Origin: Flavobacterium sp. AG291
GTDB lineage: Bacteria > Bacteroidota > Bacteroidia > Flavobacteriales > Flavobacteriaceae
Length of the DNA stretch: 64,000 bases
Direction: 5' to 3'
Assembly (NCBI RefSeq): GCF_003350375.1
Contig: NZ_QQAR01000013.1
Location: 1 to 64,000 of the forward strand
The notes under the pieces are model-generated. The model worked only from the letters and a program-made list of their open reading frames with translations. It searched no databases and was not told the DNA's origin. This document shows positions 25,850 to 35,244 of the stretch, one piece after another; positions within the stretch are counted from its first letter, which is position 1, and each line of letters opens with the position of its first letter. The translations under genes and the position numbers were made by a program.

Positions 25850-26662
25850 CTATGATGCTTGTGTAATACCGCTTTCTATATATGTTTTAAAACTTTCAAT
25901 GTCTTTTTGTAGCATTCTTTCAAATACAGGAGTTAGCAGTTTTGCTGCACCTGCACCTGCTTTTCCAAATGGCGCATGATACGCGATACTTACTTCGATA
26001 TCGGTACCGTTACCGTCGCTGTTTCTCTTAAAAGTTACCCTTCCTGCATTATGCAATGTAGAATCGGCAACCGATTGCCAGCTTAAAACTTCGTTAGGCT
26101 TATCGGTAAGTATCTGGGCTTTCCAGCCAATAGTACCAATACCTCCCGGAAGTTTAGCTTTCCAGTGTGATGTTTGCCCGCCAATTTCTTCTACACTATG
26201 AAGATGTTTCATAAACTGCGGCAGGTTTTCAAGTTTTCTCCATGCATTATAAACGTCAACAACCGGTTTATTGATATTCAGAGATGCCGTAATTGCAACA
26301 TTGCTGCCTTTTAAAAGTCCTTTTTTATCTATCAGGTCATAAGCAGGGCAGTAGCCACTAATGCCTCTAAAAAGCATAGTACCGGCTGTGATTCCCTCAA
26401 TTAACTTTTTTGGGGTACTTTTTTCTTTTTTCAGGGCACGGTAAAGCATATAGGCACCGGCTGCCACCATAACAATACGTTCGGTTTTGCTTACGTTTAC
26501 CCTAAGTCCCGGAACAATGCTTTTTTTGCCTTTGTGCAGGTATGAATCAGCTTCTGTTGCATTGGAAACTGATGCATAACGGTTTGGGTCGGTACCCGAT
26601 TCATCATATTTTGAAAAATTCCTTTTGGGTTCCGTTGTTTTAAATATTTTGCTGGTTTCCAT
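25850..26662 (-). CDS. SRPBCC (polyketide cyclase-like) protein with DUF2892-like region
   Basis: A 270-residue protein. An N-terminal segment (about 55-115) with VSKTERIVMVAAGAYMLYRAL and GTMLFRGISGYCPAYDLI resembles the DUF2892/YgaP membrane domain. A SRPBCC domain follows (about 125-262), including VVDVYNAWRKLENLPQFMKHL and WQSVADSTLHNAGRVTF, like the polyketide cyclase/dehydrase family. The same fusion is widespread in Bacteroidota; the ligand is unknown. Confidence 0.8.
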   Translation of the reverse strand: METSKIFKTTEPKRNFSKYDESGTDPNRYASVSNATEADSYLHKGKKSIVPGLRVNVSKTERIVMVAAGAYMLYRALKKEKSTPKKLIEGITAGTMLFRGISGYCPAYDLIDKKGLLKGSNVAITASLNINKPVVDVYNAWRKLENLPQFMKHLHSVEEIGGQTSHWKAKLPGGIGTIGWKAQILTDKPNEVLSWQSVADSTLHNAGRVTFKRNSDGNGTDIEVSIAYHAPFGKAGAGAAKLLTPVFERMLQKDIESFKTYIESGITQAS

Positions 26663-26792
26663 AATGATTTGCTTTAATAGTTTCTGTATGTACTAAAATT
26701 ACTCATTATAAGGAGGTTACTATGATAAGGATATGGTAAAGTATTCTTAAGGGAGTCATAAACATTTAAAGGCTTAGATTACATAAAAAAAA

Positions 26793-26820
26793 GAGCCGCT
26801 GTTTTACACAGCGGCCCTCA
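26793..26820 (-). terminator. intrinsic terminator
   Basis: gccgctg / cagcggc stem with A-rich and T-rich flanks. It ends the T9SS gene at 26912, leaving a 3' UTR of about 100 bases. Confidence 0.8.
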
Positions 26821-26911
26821 AAAAAAATATGAATAAAACAAAAACTAACTTTAACTACTAACTATTTACACAAGTATTTTTTTTGATTTGCAAAATTAAC
26901 TACACTACTAA

Positions 26912-29221
26912 TTAATTACTTTTCAATATTTTATGGGTAGCCGTGCTACCACCTGCAAACTCTAATTTAATAATATACATTCCTGCTACTACTGATGAAA
27001 GATCAATCGATGCCTGACTGCTTATGGCAACACGTTGTCCGGTAAGGTTGTAAACTTCTGCTAAAACCACTTCTGCGGCAGATTTTATATTTACGATTCC
27101 GTTACTAGGGTTAGGAAATACCGTAAAAACGATGGTGCTATTGTCATTCAGTCCGGCCACAGGTTCAGATACGTTTAGTGAATAATCTTCTATCTGTCCG
27201 TAGTAAGCATTAGTACAGGCATCAAACTCGCCTTCTTCATAAACATTCCACATATCTTTGGTTACCCTTAGCCTTGTTGTGCCTGTAAGGGCATTTTCGG
27301 GAACTGTTATGTTAAGTGTCGCCTGAACGCCATCTGTACCTGTTGTGTTTTCCAATGAAGTCAGGTAGTACTCAGTAATCATATCAAAGCTGTTATCATG
27401 GTTCCAGTCTATAAATACCCTTATGTCGTGGGTAAACAATCCTGAAGTATTTCCTTGAACAGTAAGAGGGTAAGTCTGTCCTTTTTCTACGCTTCCTGTT
27501 ATGCTTGTAAAGTTCTCGTATGATGGTGTTGCATTCACTTCAGGGTTTGTAGCATTGCTTATGCCGGCAAACTGTACCAACGATATAGGCTCTACATCAT
27601 AATCAACTACTGCCTGACAGTAAGGTGCGGCCGAAGCGACATCTTGATTAATTATCGTAACTTCGATAGTATCCAGTAATGTAACATCGTCATTACTTGT
27701 TGCCTGTAATATAACTAGGCCGTCTGCAATTGCCGTAACAAGTCCGTTTTCATCTATAGTTGCCAGTCCGTTTCCTGCAGAAATACTCCATGTCACCGCC
27801 TGATTGGCCTCTGCAGGTAGTATAGCAGACTCTAATTGTAATGTTCCGCCAGCCGTGATGATGAATGGTGAAAGATCATCTTGAACGGTCACTTCAATAC
27901 TCGTTGGTGCTACATATTGCCCTGTAATAATAATTTCGATAGTGTCAGTAAGTGATGTATCAACTGTGCTTACGGCTTGTACAGTAATTGTACCATTAGC
28001 AATCGCCGTAACCAGTCCGTTACCGTCTAAAGATGCCAGTTCGTTGCCCGAAGTTATGCTCCAGGTTACGTTTTGGTTAGCTCCCGATGGCAGTACTGCT
28101 GCGTTTAACTGTAAAGTTCCTTCATTGGTATTTATTATAGCATCAGCATTATTTTCGGTTGAAATCTCAACGGCAGTAGGCGTTACTACCTGATTTGCAA
28201 TTGTGATGGTAATTGAGTTAAATACAGCAGGAGCTTCTGTGCTCACAGCCTGAACAGTAATTGTTCCATTCGCGGTTGCTGTTACTAGTCCTGTGTTATT
28301 TATAGTAGCTAATTCACTGCCAGACGTTATACTCCATGTTACCTGCTGACTTGCATTTGAAGGTGTAATTGTGGCAAGTAACTGTAAAGTACCTCCGTTA
28401 GTAATAATTACTGTTGGAGCACCACCCAAAACAGCGATAGTAAGATTTGAAGGCAGTGGTTGTACCGTAGACTGTCCTTTAATACAGCGTATTGGATGTG
28501 CCTGTAATCTTGGTGCACCCGCATTAGGATTCATCACGGCATTACTATAGTAAAGATTTCTTCCGTAATTATTTAACGTAGCGCTTACGTTACTGTTCCA
28601 GTAATAACCTCTCTGGCCTACAAATGAAAAATTCCCGGAAGATCCTCTGTAGCCTGCAACGGCAAGCTTAAGGTTACTTGTAAATCCTGATTCTACATTG
28701 GTTATGTTTTCAGCTTCTATAACAGCTGTCCATTCTGCTTCGGTCGGAATTCTCCAGCCGTTGCCAAGAGCTGCTTTACAAGGGTCGCAACCGTTGGTTT
28801 CGCTTACCGCAGCCGGTGTTGCAGCCTCCCAGGTGTCAGTAGTGTTTCCTGCATTCCACCAGGTGGGTATAAAAGTGTTGTTGGCTGTGCCAAGTCCCAT
28901 TGGGTTATTTGGGTTAACGTCTGTTCCTATTGCCGAGTTACTTTTTTCGTGGCCATCCTGCCAACGTCCCCATTGAAAGTAATCGCCATAAGAAGCAGCA
29001 TCTGTTGCCGATGTAGCTACCTGTGAGCTTCCCAAGTTTTGTTGCATCCATACATTGCCGTCTGCTGCGCGTACAGTGGTATATTGAGCTGACGAGCCAT
29101 CATAAGTAAAAGTTATGCAGCTTGTGGCTCCGGCTGTTTCACCCGGGTCGTTTCCTTCACAGGTTTGCGCCTGTATTTTGCCCATTGCCAATGCTACAAT
29201 TAAGAATATAATTTTTTTCAT
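26912..29221 (-). CDS. T9SS-exported surface protein with FISUMP, Big_2 and GEVED domains
   Basis: A 769-residue protein. The signal peptide is followed by a region like the Fibrobacter paralogous domain (FISUMP), containing DGNVWMQQNLGS, NGWRIPTEAEW and RGYYWNSN (about 45-245). Three Ig-like Big_2 domains follow (about 260-530), each with QVTWSITSG or a variant and ATINxxGLVTA. Then a GEVED domain (FIDWNHDNSF, about 590-680) and a T9SS type A sorting domain (PNPSNGIVNI, about 700-769). It is predicted to be a cell-surface or secreted adhesin-like protein. A TACATTTG -7 element lies at 29250-29257 on the minus strand. Confidence 0.88.
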   Translation of the reverse strand: MKKIIFLIVALAMGKIQAQTCEGNDPGETAGATSCITFTYDGSSAQYTTVRAADGNVWMQQNLGSSQVATSATDAASYGDYFQWGRWQDGHEKSNSAIGTDVNPNNPMGLGTANNTFIPTWWNAGNTTDTWEAATPAAVSETNGCDPCKAALGNGWRIPTEAEWTAVIEAENITNVESGFTSNLKLAVAGYRGSSGNFSFVGQRGYYWNSNVSATLNNYGRNLYYSNAVMNPNAGAPRLQAHPIRCIKGQSTVQPLPSNLTIAVLGGAPTVIITNGGTLQLLATITPSNASQQVTWSITSGSELATINNTGLVTATANGTITVQAVSTEAPAVFNSITITIANQVVTPTAVEISTENNADAIINTNEGTLQLNAAVLPSGANQNVTWSITSGNELASLDGNGLVTAIANGTITVQAVSTVDTSLTDTIEIIITGQYVAPTSIEVTVQDDLSPFIITAGGTLQLESAILPAEANQAVTWSISAGNGLATIDENGLVTAIADGLVILQATSNDDVTLLDTIEVTIINQDVASAAPYCQAVVDYDVEPISLVQFAGISNATNPEVNATPSYENFTSITGSVEKGQTYPLTVQGNTSGLFTHDIRVFIDWNHDNSFDMITEYYLTSLENTTGTDGVQATLNITVPENALTGTTRLRVTKDMWNVYEEGEFDACTNAYYGQIEDYSLNVSEPVAGLNDNSTIVFTVFPNPSNGIVNIKSAAEVVLAEVYNLTGQRVAISSQASIDLSSVVAGMYIIKLEFAGGSTATHKILKSN

Positions 29222-29545
29222 GCTGTTTGGAGTAGTTTATGTTACAGAGCAAATGTATTTATTTAGATTAATTAAAAATAATTAGATATTATTTATCAGA
29301 AAAAATGATGGTTTATGTCCTGATTCATGGAATAGATTATTTTATTAACAGTATTTTTTTACTGATTGTAATAAAAAACCTAAGATTTTACAGTTTTTTT
29401 CAGGCTGACTTTAACTGTTTATTGGGGTGTAATCATAAAAAAATGGTAAAAGGGTAGTGGTTTGGTACTTCAGCCTGTTTTAGTTGTAATTTTAGTAAAC
29501 CTTGCTATATACTCAAACAGTGTTTAAACTTAAAAACTTTATGCT
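29222..29545. other. divergent intergenic region
   Basis: About 324 bases, AT-rich with poly-A and poly-T runs. It holds the minus-strand -7 element TACATTTG at 29250-29257. No other feature seen. Confidence 0.45.
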
Positions 29546-30037
29546 ATGAAAAAATTACTTTTATCATTGCTGTTTACACTGCCTGCTATGGCACAGGATG
29601 GTTTCAGGAACGAAAACGGCAATCTCATATGGCAGCATACTTATCCGGCAACTGCAAACATAATTGCAAACGTAGAAACTCAGCCCGATTTAAAAGTTGA
29701 AATAGCAACTAATGATAGTCAAATGGGATTTGCCGAAAAAATAAAGAATTCGTGTTCGGAAGGCAGTCCTGCAATTCGGAATGATTACAAGTTTAGTTTT
29801 ACTGTAAAAAACGAAGGTGGTAATTATGTGGTTACCGTTACTGATATTAAAATAATAGAAGTAATGGGACCTATGCAGGCCAGAACTGTTGTAAACCGCT
29901 GCGAAAAATATCTGGTCGATTCTTCCTTAAAAATCAGGAAAGACCCTCGTTCGCAAAAAGATATAGGCTGTATCGATAATTTTCTTACCGGTGTGTTTAG
30001 CGGAACAATGACTAATGTTGCCATGACGGCAAATTAA
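29546..30037 (+). CDS. secreted hypothetical protein
   Basis: A 163-residue protein with a signal peptide (MKKLLLSLLFTLPAMAQ, cleavage after AQ). The mature part is compatible with the small beta-sandwich of DUF4468-like secreted proteins (an N-terminal WQHTYPATANIIANVE stretch, then alternating strands), but the family match is uncertain. It is convergent with 30101. Confidence 0.65.
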   Translation: MKKLLLSLLFTLPAMAQDGFRNENGNLIWQHTYPATANIIANVETQPDLKVEIATNDSQMGFAEKIKNSCSEGSPAIRNDYKFSFTVKNEGGNYVVTVTDIKIIEVMGPMQARTVVNRCEKYLVDSSLKIRKDPRSQKDIGCIDNFLTGVFSGTMTNVAMTAN

Positions 30038-30059
30038 CTCTACACTCTATACAAGAAAT

Positions 30060-30088
30060 AGTAAAGCCACCATAACGGTGGCTTTACT
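30060..30088. terminator. bidirectional intrinsic terminator
   Basis: agtaaagccacc / ggtggctttact arms around a short loop, between convergent genes. Confidence 0.85.
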
Positions 30089-30100
30089 TATAAATATAGG

Positions 30101-30340
30101 TTAGAATGCATCCATTTGTACAACCATTATCTGGTTCTTTTTTACTTCATCTTCGGTGTCTTCTATAACCTGAATGCCCAGGATTTCGAAAGACCGGAAT
30201 ATCATAATATTGTTTTCTTCAGCATATTCGGCAGCAAGGTTATCATAATCTGCAGGGTGCAGTATAATGCTGTCGCTTTCGTTCAGGTCATTCTCTAATA
30301 TATATTCCTGGATGGTATCGTAGCTAATGGCTATTCTCAT
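30101..30340 (-). CDS. small hypothetical protein, paralog of 2372 and 30349
   Basis: A 79-residue acidic, soluble protein. It shares with the 2372 and 30349 products the pattern (Y/F)ILxNxLNE, LHPxx(F/Y)D and a later G(I/V)xVI segment (here FEILGIQVIED). It lies eight bases after the stop of the 30349 paralog's gene, on the same strand. No family name known to me. Confidence 0.75.
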   Translation of the reverse strand: MRIAISYDTIQEYILENDLNESDSIILHPADYDNLAAEYAEENNIMIFRSFEILGIQVIEDTEDEVKKNQIMVVQMDAF

Positions 30341-30348
30341 GATGTTTC

Positions 30349-30573
30349 TTAATTGAATTTTATTTCAAGGACGTCAATTTCGCCCTCGCTTATTTCGTTA
30401 TTATCGTCAGGTATTACATTAATTCCTGCTATGCAAAGTGCTTTTGCTTTTTCTTTCCCATTGGTAACAAGTTTGTCAAAATTAGAAGGATGCAGCATAA
30501 GCATAACATTTTCATTCAGGGCGTTTGTCAGGATAAAATTTTTGATTGTGGCAAGGTCAATGTTCTTTTTCAT
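30349..30573 (-). CDS. small hypothetical protein, paralog of 30101
   Basis: A 74-residue protein when started at the ATG at 30573 (MKKNIDLATIKNFIL). An in-frame longer version to 30615 lacks a matching paralog N-terminus. Shared motifs: FILTNALNENV, LHPSNFDKL and AGINVIPDD. It is upstream of 30101 in the same operon. Function unknown. Confidence 0.72.
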   Translation of the reverse strand: MKKNIDLATIKNFILTNALNENVMLMLHPSNFDKLVTNGKEKAKALCIAGINVIPDDNNEISEGEIDVLEIKFN

Positions 30574-30707
30574 AACTACAGTTTTAGGGTTGATTGTGGT
30601 ACAAAGATGAACCATATACCTTTAAAGTTTTGGTAAAATAAAGCCAATAAAACATTAATTATTTTTAAGAAAAAACTTAACCTGTTATGGCACAGTTAAG
30701 TAGTTTG

Positions 30708-31709
30708 TTAAACCAGTTTTGTTTTCATGTGTCTCATTACCACCCTGTCTACAATCTTTTGGGTCATATCGGGATAATTTACCGGAATCACCTCGCCATT
30801 TTCAATCCAGTCCTGAATAACGCCATCATATTTTGGTTTCAGGCTCTTAATCACCGTTACTCCCATTTGCTCAAGGGCAGCAGCGTTAAGCTGTTGTTCA
30901 TATTGGTTTTTCATAGGTATAACCAACAACTTTTTGCCAAGGTATAATGCCTCTGCCGGAGTTTCAAAACCAGCACCGCAAAGTACACCTGCCGACGCCG
31001 CCATGCTAGCAGTAAACTGTTCGTTATTTATAGGCTGAATAATGATATTACCCTGTACAATCTCTTTTTTGTTATGTTTAGAGAATACATCCCATTTTAC
31101 GTCTTTAAACTCAGATAGTCTTTTTAATAAGGTCTTATCGTCGTATGATGGAAGGTAAACCGTATAGTGTCCGCCATTGGTAACTTCATGGTTGCGAACC
31201 TGCTGTCGAATTACAGGCGTGAATATAGTTTCGTTATCACCATTAAAATGAAAGCCATACCTATAATCAGAAGGGGCATAATGTTTCAGGATAAGCCTTC
31301 CGGTCCTGTCTTTGTCTTCCGGTTGTGGGTAGCGTTTATCCAGTACGGCTGCCTGATGGCTCAGGGCGATACATGGTTTGTTTTTCATATTACATGCCCA
31401 TGCCGATACGGGTTCAAAATCATTTATTACAAGATCGTAATTCTCAACAGGAAGATCTTTAATGCTTCTAACCAGTTTTCGGGTATTGGTTTTAGCAAAT
31501 GTTTTCCATAGATCTACACCGCCTTTTTTTCCGAAGATAAAGCTAAGGCCTCTTAATTCATATTTTACAGGAAAAGGCAGTTTCAGGTCTCCCTGTATGC
31601 CGCTCACGAGTATATCTACCTCGCCATGCTTTTGAAGGCATGGTATAATGTCCATTGCGCGGCTCAGGTGTCCGTTACCGGTTCCCTGTACTGCATAAAG
31701 AATTTTCAT
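30708..31709 (-). CDS. glycosyltransferase (MGT/MurG-like, PF13528 type)
   Basis: A 333-residue GT-B fold protein. The N-terminus KILYAVQGTGNGHLSRA has the conserved G-x-G-x-G-H loop of the Glyco_trans_1_3 family. The C-terminal half contains GVLCGAGFETPAEALYLGKKLLVIPMKNQYEQQLNA, the sugar-nucleotide binding region. Substrate unknown. It is downstream of the GH1 gene (30 bases) and probably co-transcribed with it. Confidence 0.85.
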   Translation of the reverse strand: MKILYAVQGTGNGHLSRAMDIIPCLQKHGEVDILVSGIQGDLKLPFPVKYELRGLSFIFGKKGGVDLWKTFAKTNTRKLVRSIKDLPVENYDLVINDFEPVSAWACNMKNKPCIALSHQAAVLDKRYPQPEDKDRTGRLILKHYAPSDYRYGFHFNGDNETIFTPVIRQQVRNHEVTNGGHYTVYLPSYDDKTLLKRLSEFKDVKWDVFSKHNKKEIVQGNIIIQPINNEQFTASMAASAGVLCGAGFETPAEALYLGKKLLVIPMKNQYEQQLNAAALEQMGVTVIKSLKPKYDGVIQDWIENGEVIPVNYPDMTQKIVDRVVMRHMKTKLV

Positions 31710-31739
31710 AGTATTAGGGGATTTAGGGATATGGAAGGC

Positions 31740-33104
31740 CTATTTTTCATCTGCTAAAAATTGACGGTACCAATGCCCTGATTGTTTAATAGTTCTTTGT
31801 TGTGTGTCAAAATCGATGTGGATAAGTCCAAAACGGGCATGGTAACCCTCGGCCCATTCAAAATTGTCGGTCAGGCTCCATACAAAATAGCCGTCTACTT
31901 TTGCACCTTCATTTTTTGCCCTCAATATCTCGGTCAGATGATCCTGAATGTATTGTGTGCGTTCCGTGTCATTTACTTCACCATTTATTAGAGTATCGGG
32001 AAAAGCAGCTCCGTTTTCGGTAACAATTATTTTTTTGATGTTTTCATACTTGCTAAACTGTTTTAGCATATTGCTGATAGCAGGGGGGTATACTTCCCAT
32101 TTCATTTCGGTTAATAGTGGTACCTTACGTTTTTGGGCGGTAACCAGTGATGCACCTATATAAGGCGTAAGCATAGACGAACGTACAACCTCGCGGGTAT
32201 AACATTGCAGGCCGATGAAATCAAAATCAAAAGCCATATTTTCCCTGTCGCCCGGCAGCATGTATTTGTTGAGTTTGTTTAATACGGGCAGGTCTTCCTG
32301 CGGATATCCCATACCTAAAATGGGCTCTATAAAAGTGCGGTTCAGTAACGTGTCAACACGTTTTGCTGCTGCGATGTCTTTGCGTTTATCCGATGCCGGT
32401 TCTATATAAGTACAGGAGAATGTAGTTCCGATATTTGCTTCAGGTAAAAGATTACGCAAGATCCTCCCTCCGGCTGCTGTAGCCATTGTTACATGGTGTA
32501 CTGCTTTTGCATAATTGCTTATGCCTCTTTTTCCCGGAGCGTGTATGCCCAAAAAATAACCGGCACCGGTAAACACCGATGGTTCATTCATTACCATCCA
32601 GTTTTTCACCCTGTCGCCAAAGTGGCGCGCGCACAGTTCGGTAAATTCGGTAAACCAACTGATACTTTCCCGATTGGTCCATCCGCCTTTTAGTTCAAGG
32701 GCATGGGGCAGGTCCCAGTGGTATAAGGTAACCCAGGGTTCAATACCCTGAGATGTCATGTAATCGATTAGGTTGTTGTAATAATCTATTCCCGCCTGGT
32801 TAACCTCCCCTGTGCCATTAGGAAACAATCGTGACCAACTGATGGAAAACCTGAAATTAGGTATATTCAGCTCACTGATAAGGTTAATGTCGGTTTGATA
32901 AGAAGCGTAAAAGTTACAAGCAGTCCTGGCGTGATGATTACTTTTTATCCTGCCTTTTTTAGCAGTAAAAACATCCCAGATAGACAATCCTTTGCCATCG
33001 GCGTCGTGAGAGCCTTCTATCTGAAAGGCGGCGGTTGATACACCCCATAGGAAATCATCTCCAAAAAGGGATTTATCAGGTGTAAAAGCATTATTTATAT
33101 CCAT
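31740..33104 (-). CDS. glycoside hydrolase family 1 (beta-glucosidase type)
   Basis: A 454-residue GH1 retaining enzyme. The opening FLWGVSTAAFQIEG, TLYHWDLPHALE, the acid/base glutamate in MNEPSVF (about residue 168), the nucleophile in VTENGAAF (about 365) and WSLTDNFEWAEGY are all family hallmarks. No signal peptide, so cytoplasmic; it probably hydrolyses imported beta-glucosides or phospho-sugars. The glycosyltransferase at 30708 follows in the same direction. Confidence 0.93.
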   Translation of the reverse strand: MDINNAFTPDKSLFGDDFLWGVSTAAFQIEGSHDADGKGLSIWDVFTAKKGRIKSNHHARTACNFYASYQTDINLISELNIPNFRFSISWSRLFPNGTGEVNQAGIDYYNNLIDYMTSQGIEPWVTLYHWDLPHALELKGGWTNRESISWFTEFTELCARHFGDRVKNWMVMNEPSVFTGAGYFLGIHAPGKRGISNYAKAVHHVTMATAAGGRILRNLLPEANIGTTFSCTYIEPASDKRKDIAAAKRVDTLLNRTFIEPILGMGYPQEDLPVLNKLNKYMLPGDRENMAFDFDFIGLQCYTREVVRSSMLTPYIGASLVTAQKRKVPLLTEMKWEVYPPAISNMLKQFSKYENIKKIIVTENGAAFPDTLINGEVNDTERTQYIQDHLTEILRAKNEGAKVDGYFVWSLTDNFEWAEGYHARFGLIHIDFDTQQRTIKQSGHWYRQFLADEK

Positions 33105-33411
33105 TCAAAAAGCAGAGATCTAAAATTGTTTTTTGAGCAGATATTAATGCAGAAATGTAGACTGCATAGCTTTTAGAAAAAGCCACTCCCTGAAAGAAAT
33201 CAGATATTTAAACAGAAAAAAAATCATATCCTTATTTTTCTGTAAAATACGGATAGTGAGATGAATACAGGGTTATGTTGAGGTTAATAAAATATTAACT
33301 ATCAATAGGTTTGATAGTTGGATCTTTAGAGTGATCGATAATTTGATAGTTGGCAGTTTGATGGGGCTAAGAGTCGAACAATCCAACAATCTAAAAGTCC
33401 AGCTATCCATT
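33105..33411. other. intergenic region with inverted repeats
   Basis: About 307 bases. The first 200 bases show nothing recognisable; the rest is the inverted repeat described at 33302-33410. Confidence 0.45.
33302..33410. repeat. imperfect inverted repeat element
   Basis: The 18-base arms gatagttggatctttaga (33313-33330) and tctaaaagtccagctatc (33390-33407) are inverted copies with two differences. Degenerate internal copies (gatagttggcag, caatccaacaatc) lie between. It lies next to, but not within, the gene at 33412. Confidence 0.65.
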
Positions 33412-33696
33412 TTACCATACAATCATCTTCATGAAATAGTCAACATCATTGCTATAGCGTTCTTCCTCTATATTTATACCTATAAGTGTGTAGGGCTCTT
33501 TTTCATGATAACCTTCAATCTCAAAACTAGTGCTGGCTTCATAGGTTTCAAGAAAGTTTTTTGCATCCAGGTTTTCTAACTCGGTTTTGGGTAGTAGTAC
33601 AAAATAGTCTATAACGGTTTCTTCTCCCTTAAAGGTGGCTTTGCCTTCAAAGCTTTTAAGTTCTTCAAAAACATCTTTGGCGTCTAGGTATTTCAT
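33412..33696 (-). CDS. hypothetical protein
   Basis: A 94-residue acidic, soluble protein (MKYLDAKDVFEELKSF) with a DYFVLLPKTELENLDAKNFLE segment. No signal peptide and no known family. It is flanked on both sides by degenerate repeats. Confidence 0.6.
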   Translation of the reverse strand: MKYLDAKDVFEELKSFEGKATFKGEETVIDYFVLLPKTELENLDAKNFLETYEASTSFEIEGYHEKEPYTLIGINIEEERYSNDVDYFMKMIVW

Positions 33697-33704
33697 AATT
33701 TCAA

Positions 33705-33776
33705 TGTTTAGGGTTTAGAGTTCGGGGTTTGGTGTTCAGCAACACATAACGCTGAACTCATAACCCAAAACGCACA
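33705..33776. repeat. degenerate gtttagggtt-type repeat
   Basis: Tandem imperfect copies of gtttagggtttagagttc, with a partial inverted echo (ctgaactcataaccc), fill the space between two minus-strand genes. Confidence 0.5.
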
Positions 33777-33777
33777 A

Positions 33778-34710
33778 TTATTTCGAAAGCCACTGGTATA
33801 GCTTTTCAGCATTCTCTTTTGTAAATAGTCCTGTTCCTTTGCTCATGGTAGCAGCGGTACCGCAGGCAACGCCCATGCGTGCTATTTCGGTAAGGCTGCC
33901 ACCTTTGGCAATTACCGATACCATTCCTGCCACCATACTGTCTCCTGCACCTACAGTACTAAGTTTTTTTACTGAAGGTGCCGGTACGTGCACACATTCT
34001 TCCTTGCTTACAAGGTAGGCTCCCTGGGGTCCCATCGAGACAGCTACAATTTCGGCTTTACCCTCATTTATGAGCTTTTTAGCTGCTTCATCGGCTGAAT
34101 CATTATCCAGTTCTTCCATACCGGACAGGCGGCTGAGTTCGCCAAGGTTTGGTTTTATAAGGTGTACGCCTTCGTTTAGTATTTCGGTAAGTGCATCACC
34201 CGAAGTATCGGCAATGATCTTTACATTTTTCGATTTGAGCTCGCGAACTATTTCCGTAAGCCATCCGGTAGATATGCCATCCGGCAGGCTTCCGCTTATT
34301 ACCGCTATATCAGGAGAGGGAGAAGCATTTAGTATTGCTTTGCGTAAAGCATCAGCATCGGCAGTTGTTATCTTTTCGCCCGGCATTCCAAAACGGAACT
34401 GATTATTATTAGCCGTGTCAACAACAATAAAATTTTCACGTGTTTCGGCCGATGTTTCTACAGGAAGAGTTGTTACACCTTCCTTTTTTAAAAGATTTTC
34501 AAGCAGTTCGCCAGTGCGTCCTCCTTTAGAAAAAAGCGCGGTAGAAGTTATTCCAAGACGTAAAAGTGCGCGTGAAACGTTTATACCTCCGCCACCGGGT
34601 TCGTAAACAGGTTGTGAGCAGCGTATCTTTTTTTCGGGTTGTATATGGTTTGCCGTACTGCTTTTGTCTACGGCCGGATTAAGTGTTATGGAAAGAATAG
34701 TTTTTGCCAT
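33778..34710 (-). CDS. PfkB family hexose kinase (1-phosphofructokinase type)
   Basis: A 310-residue PfkB sugar kinase. The opening LNPAVDKS and GGGGINVSRALLRLG are typical of 1-phosphofructokinase/tagatose-6-phosphate kinases (FruK/LacC). The C-terminal motif STVGAGDSMVAGM contains the catalytic aspartate. Exact substrate (fructose 1-phosphate, fructose 6-phosphate or tagatose 6-phosphate) cannot be read. It may work in the same sugar pathway as the nearby GH1 enzyme. Confidence 0.88.
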   Translation of the reverse strand: MAKTILSITLNPAVDKSSTANHIQPEKKIRCSQPVYEPGGGGINVSRALLRLGITSTALFSKGGRTGELLENLLKKEGVTTLPVETSAETRENFIVVDTANNNQFRFGMPGEKITTADADALRKAILNASPSPDIAVISGSLPDGISTGWLTEIVRELKSKNVKIIADTSGDALTEILNEGVHLIKPNLGELSRLSGMEELDNDSADEAAKKLINEGKAEIVAVSMGPQGAYLVSKEECVHVPAPSVKKLSTVGAGDSMVAGMVSVIAKGGSLTEIARMGVACGTAATMSKGTGLFTKENAEKLYQWLSK

Positions 34711-34799
34711 GGCAATAATAAAGGTGTTGGTAAAAGCTAATTTACCAAATTTTGCCTAATTATTGCCATAGCATTGTGTTAATGTTAAATCCGGGAGAT

Positions 34800-35099
34800 T
34801 TAATCCATAAAACGCTCAAGGATACTGTATTCATTGCTTAATTCAATGTAATAGCATCCTTTGGGTATCTCAACATCCAGATCCGATATCTGGTTGTCGC
34901 TATAGCCGCGTTGTTTCAGTTCGTCTTTGGTGTGCAGCAGCACGGGCTCATCTCCAACGTAGTACAGGTTGTCGTCAGATTTGTTAATTTCAGATACAGT
35001 CCCTGAAATCCCATAATCCATAGAATTATACAATAATTCTTTTTCAAGTTCTTCGTCAGACAACTTGTTAAGCCATAGTTTCAGTTCTTTTAGCTTCAT
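34800..35099 (-). CDS. hypothetical protein
   Basis: A 99-residue soluble protein. The ATG at 35099 (MKLKELKLWLNKLSDEELEKELLY) is preferred to an upstream GTG at 35108. The N-terminal helix LSDEELEKELLY and the internal DDNLYYVGDEPVLLHTKDELKQRGY are distinctive, but I do not recognise the family. Confidence 0.6.
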   Translation of the reverse strand: MKLKELKLWLNKLSDEELEKELLYNSMDYGISGTVSEINKSDDNLYYVGDEPVLLHTKDELKQRGYSDNQISDLDVEIPKGCYYIELSNEYSILERFMD

Positions 35100-35244
35100 A
35101 GGTTGCACGTAAATTAATTGAACAGTATATTTGGGGCGGTTGGGGGGACCTTAACTCTTTAATAACAAAGAATTAACAGGGTAAATATATGCATTATTTG
35201 TAATCCTGTTTAAATATCCGTGTTATTAATTAAAATTTGGAAGC

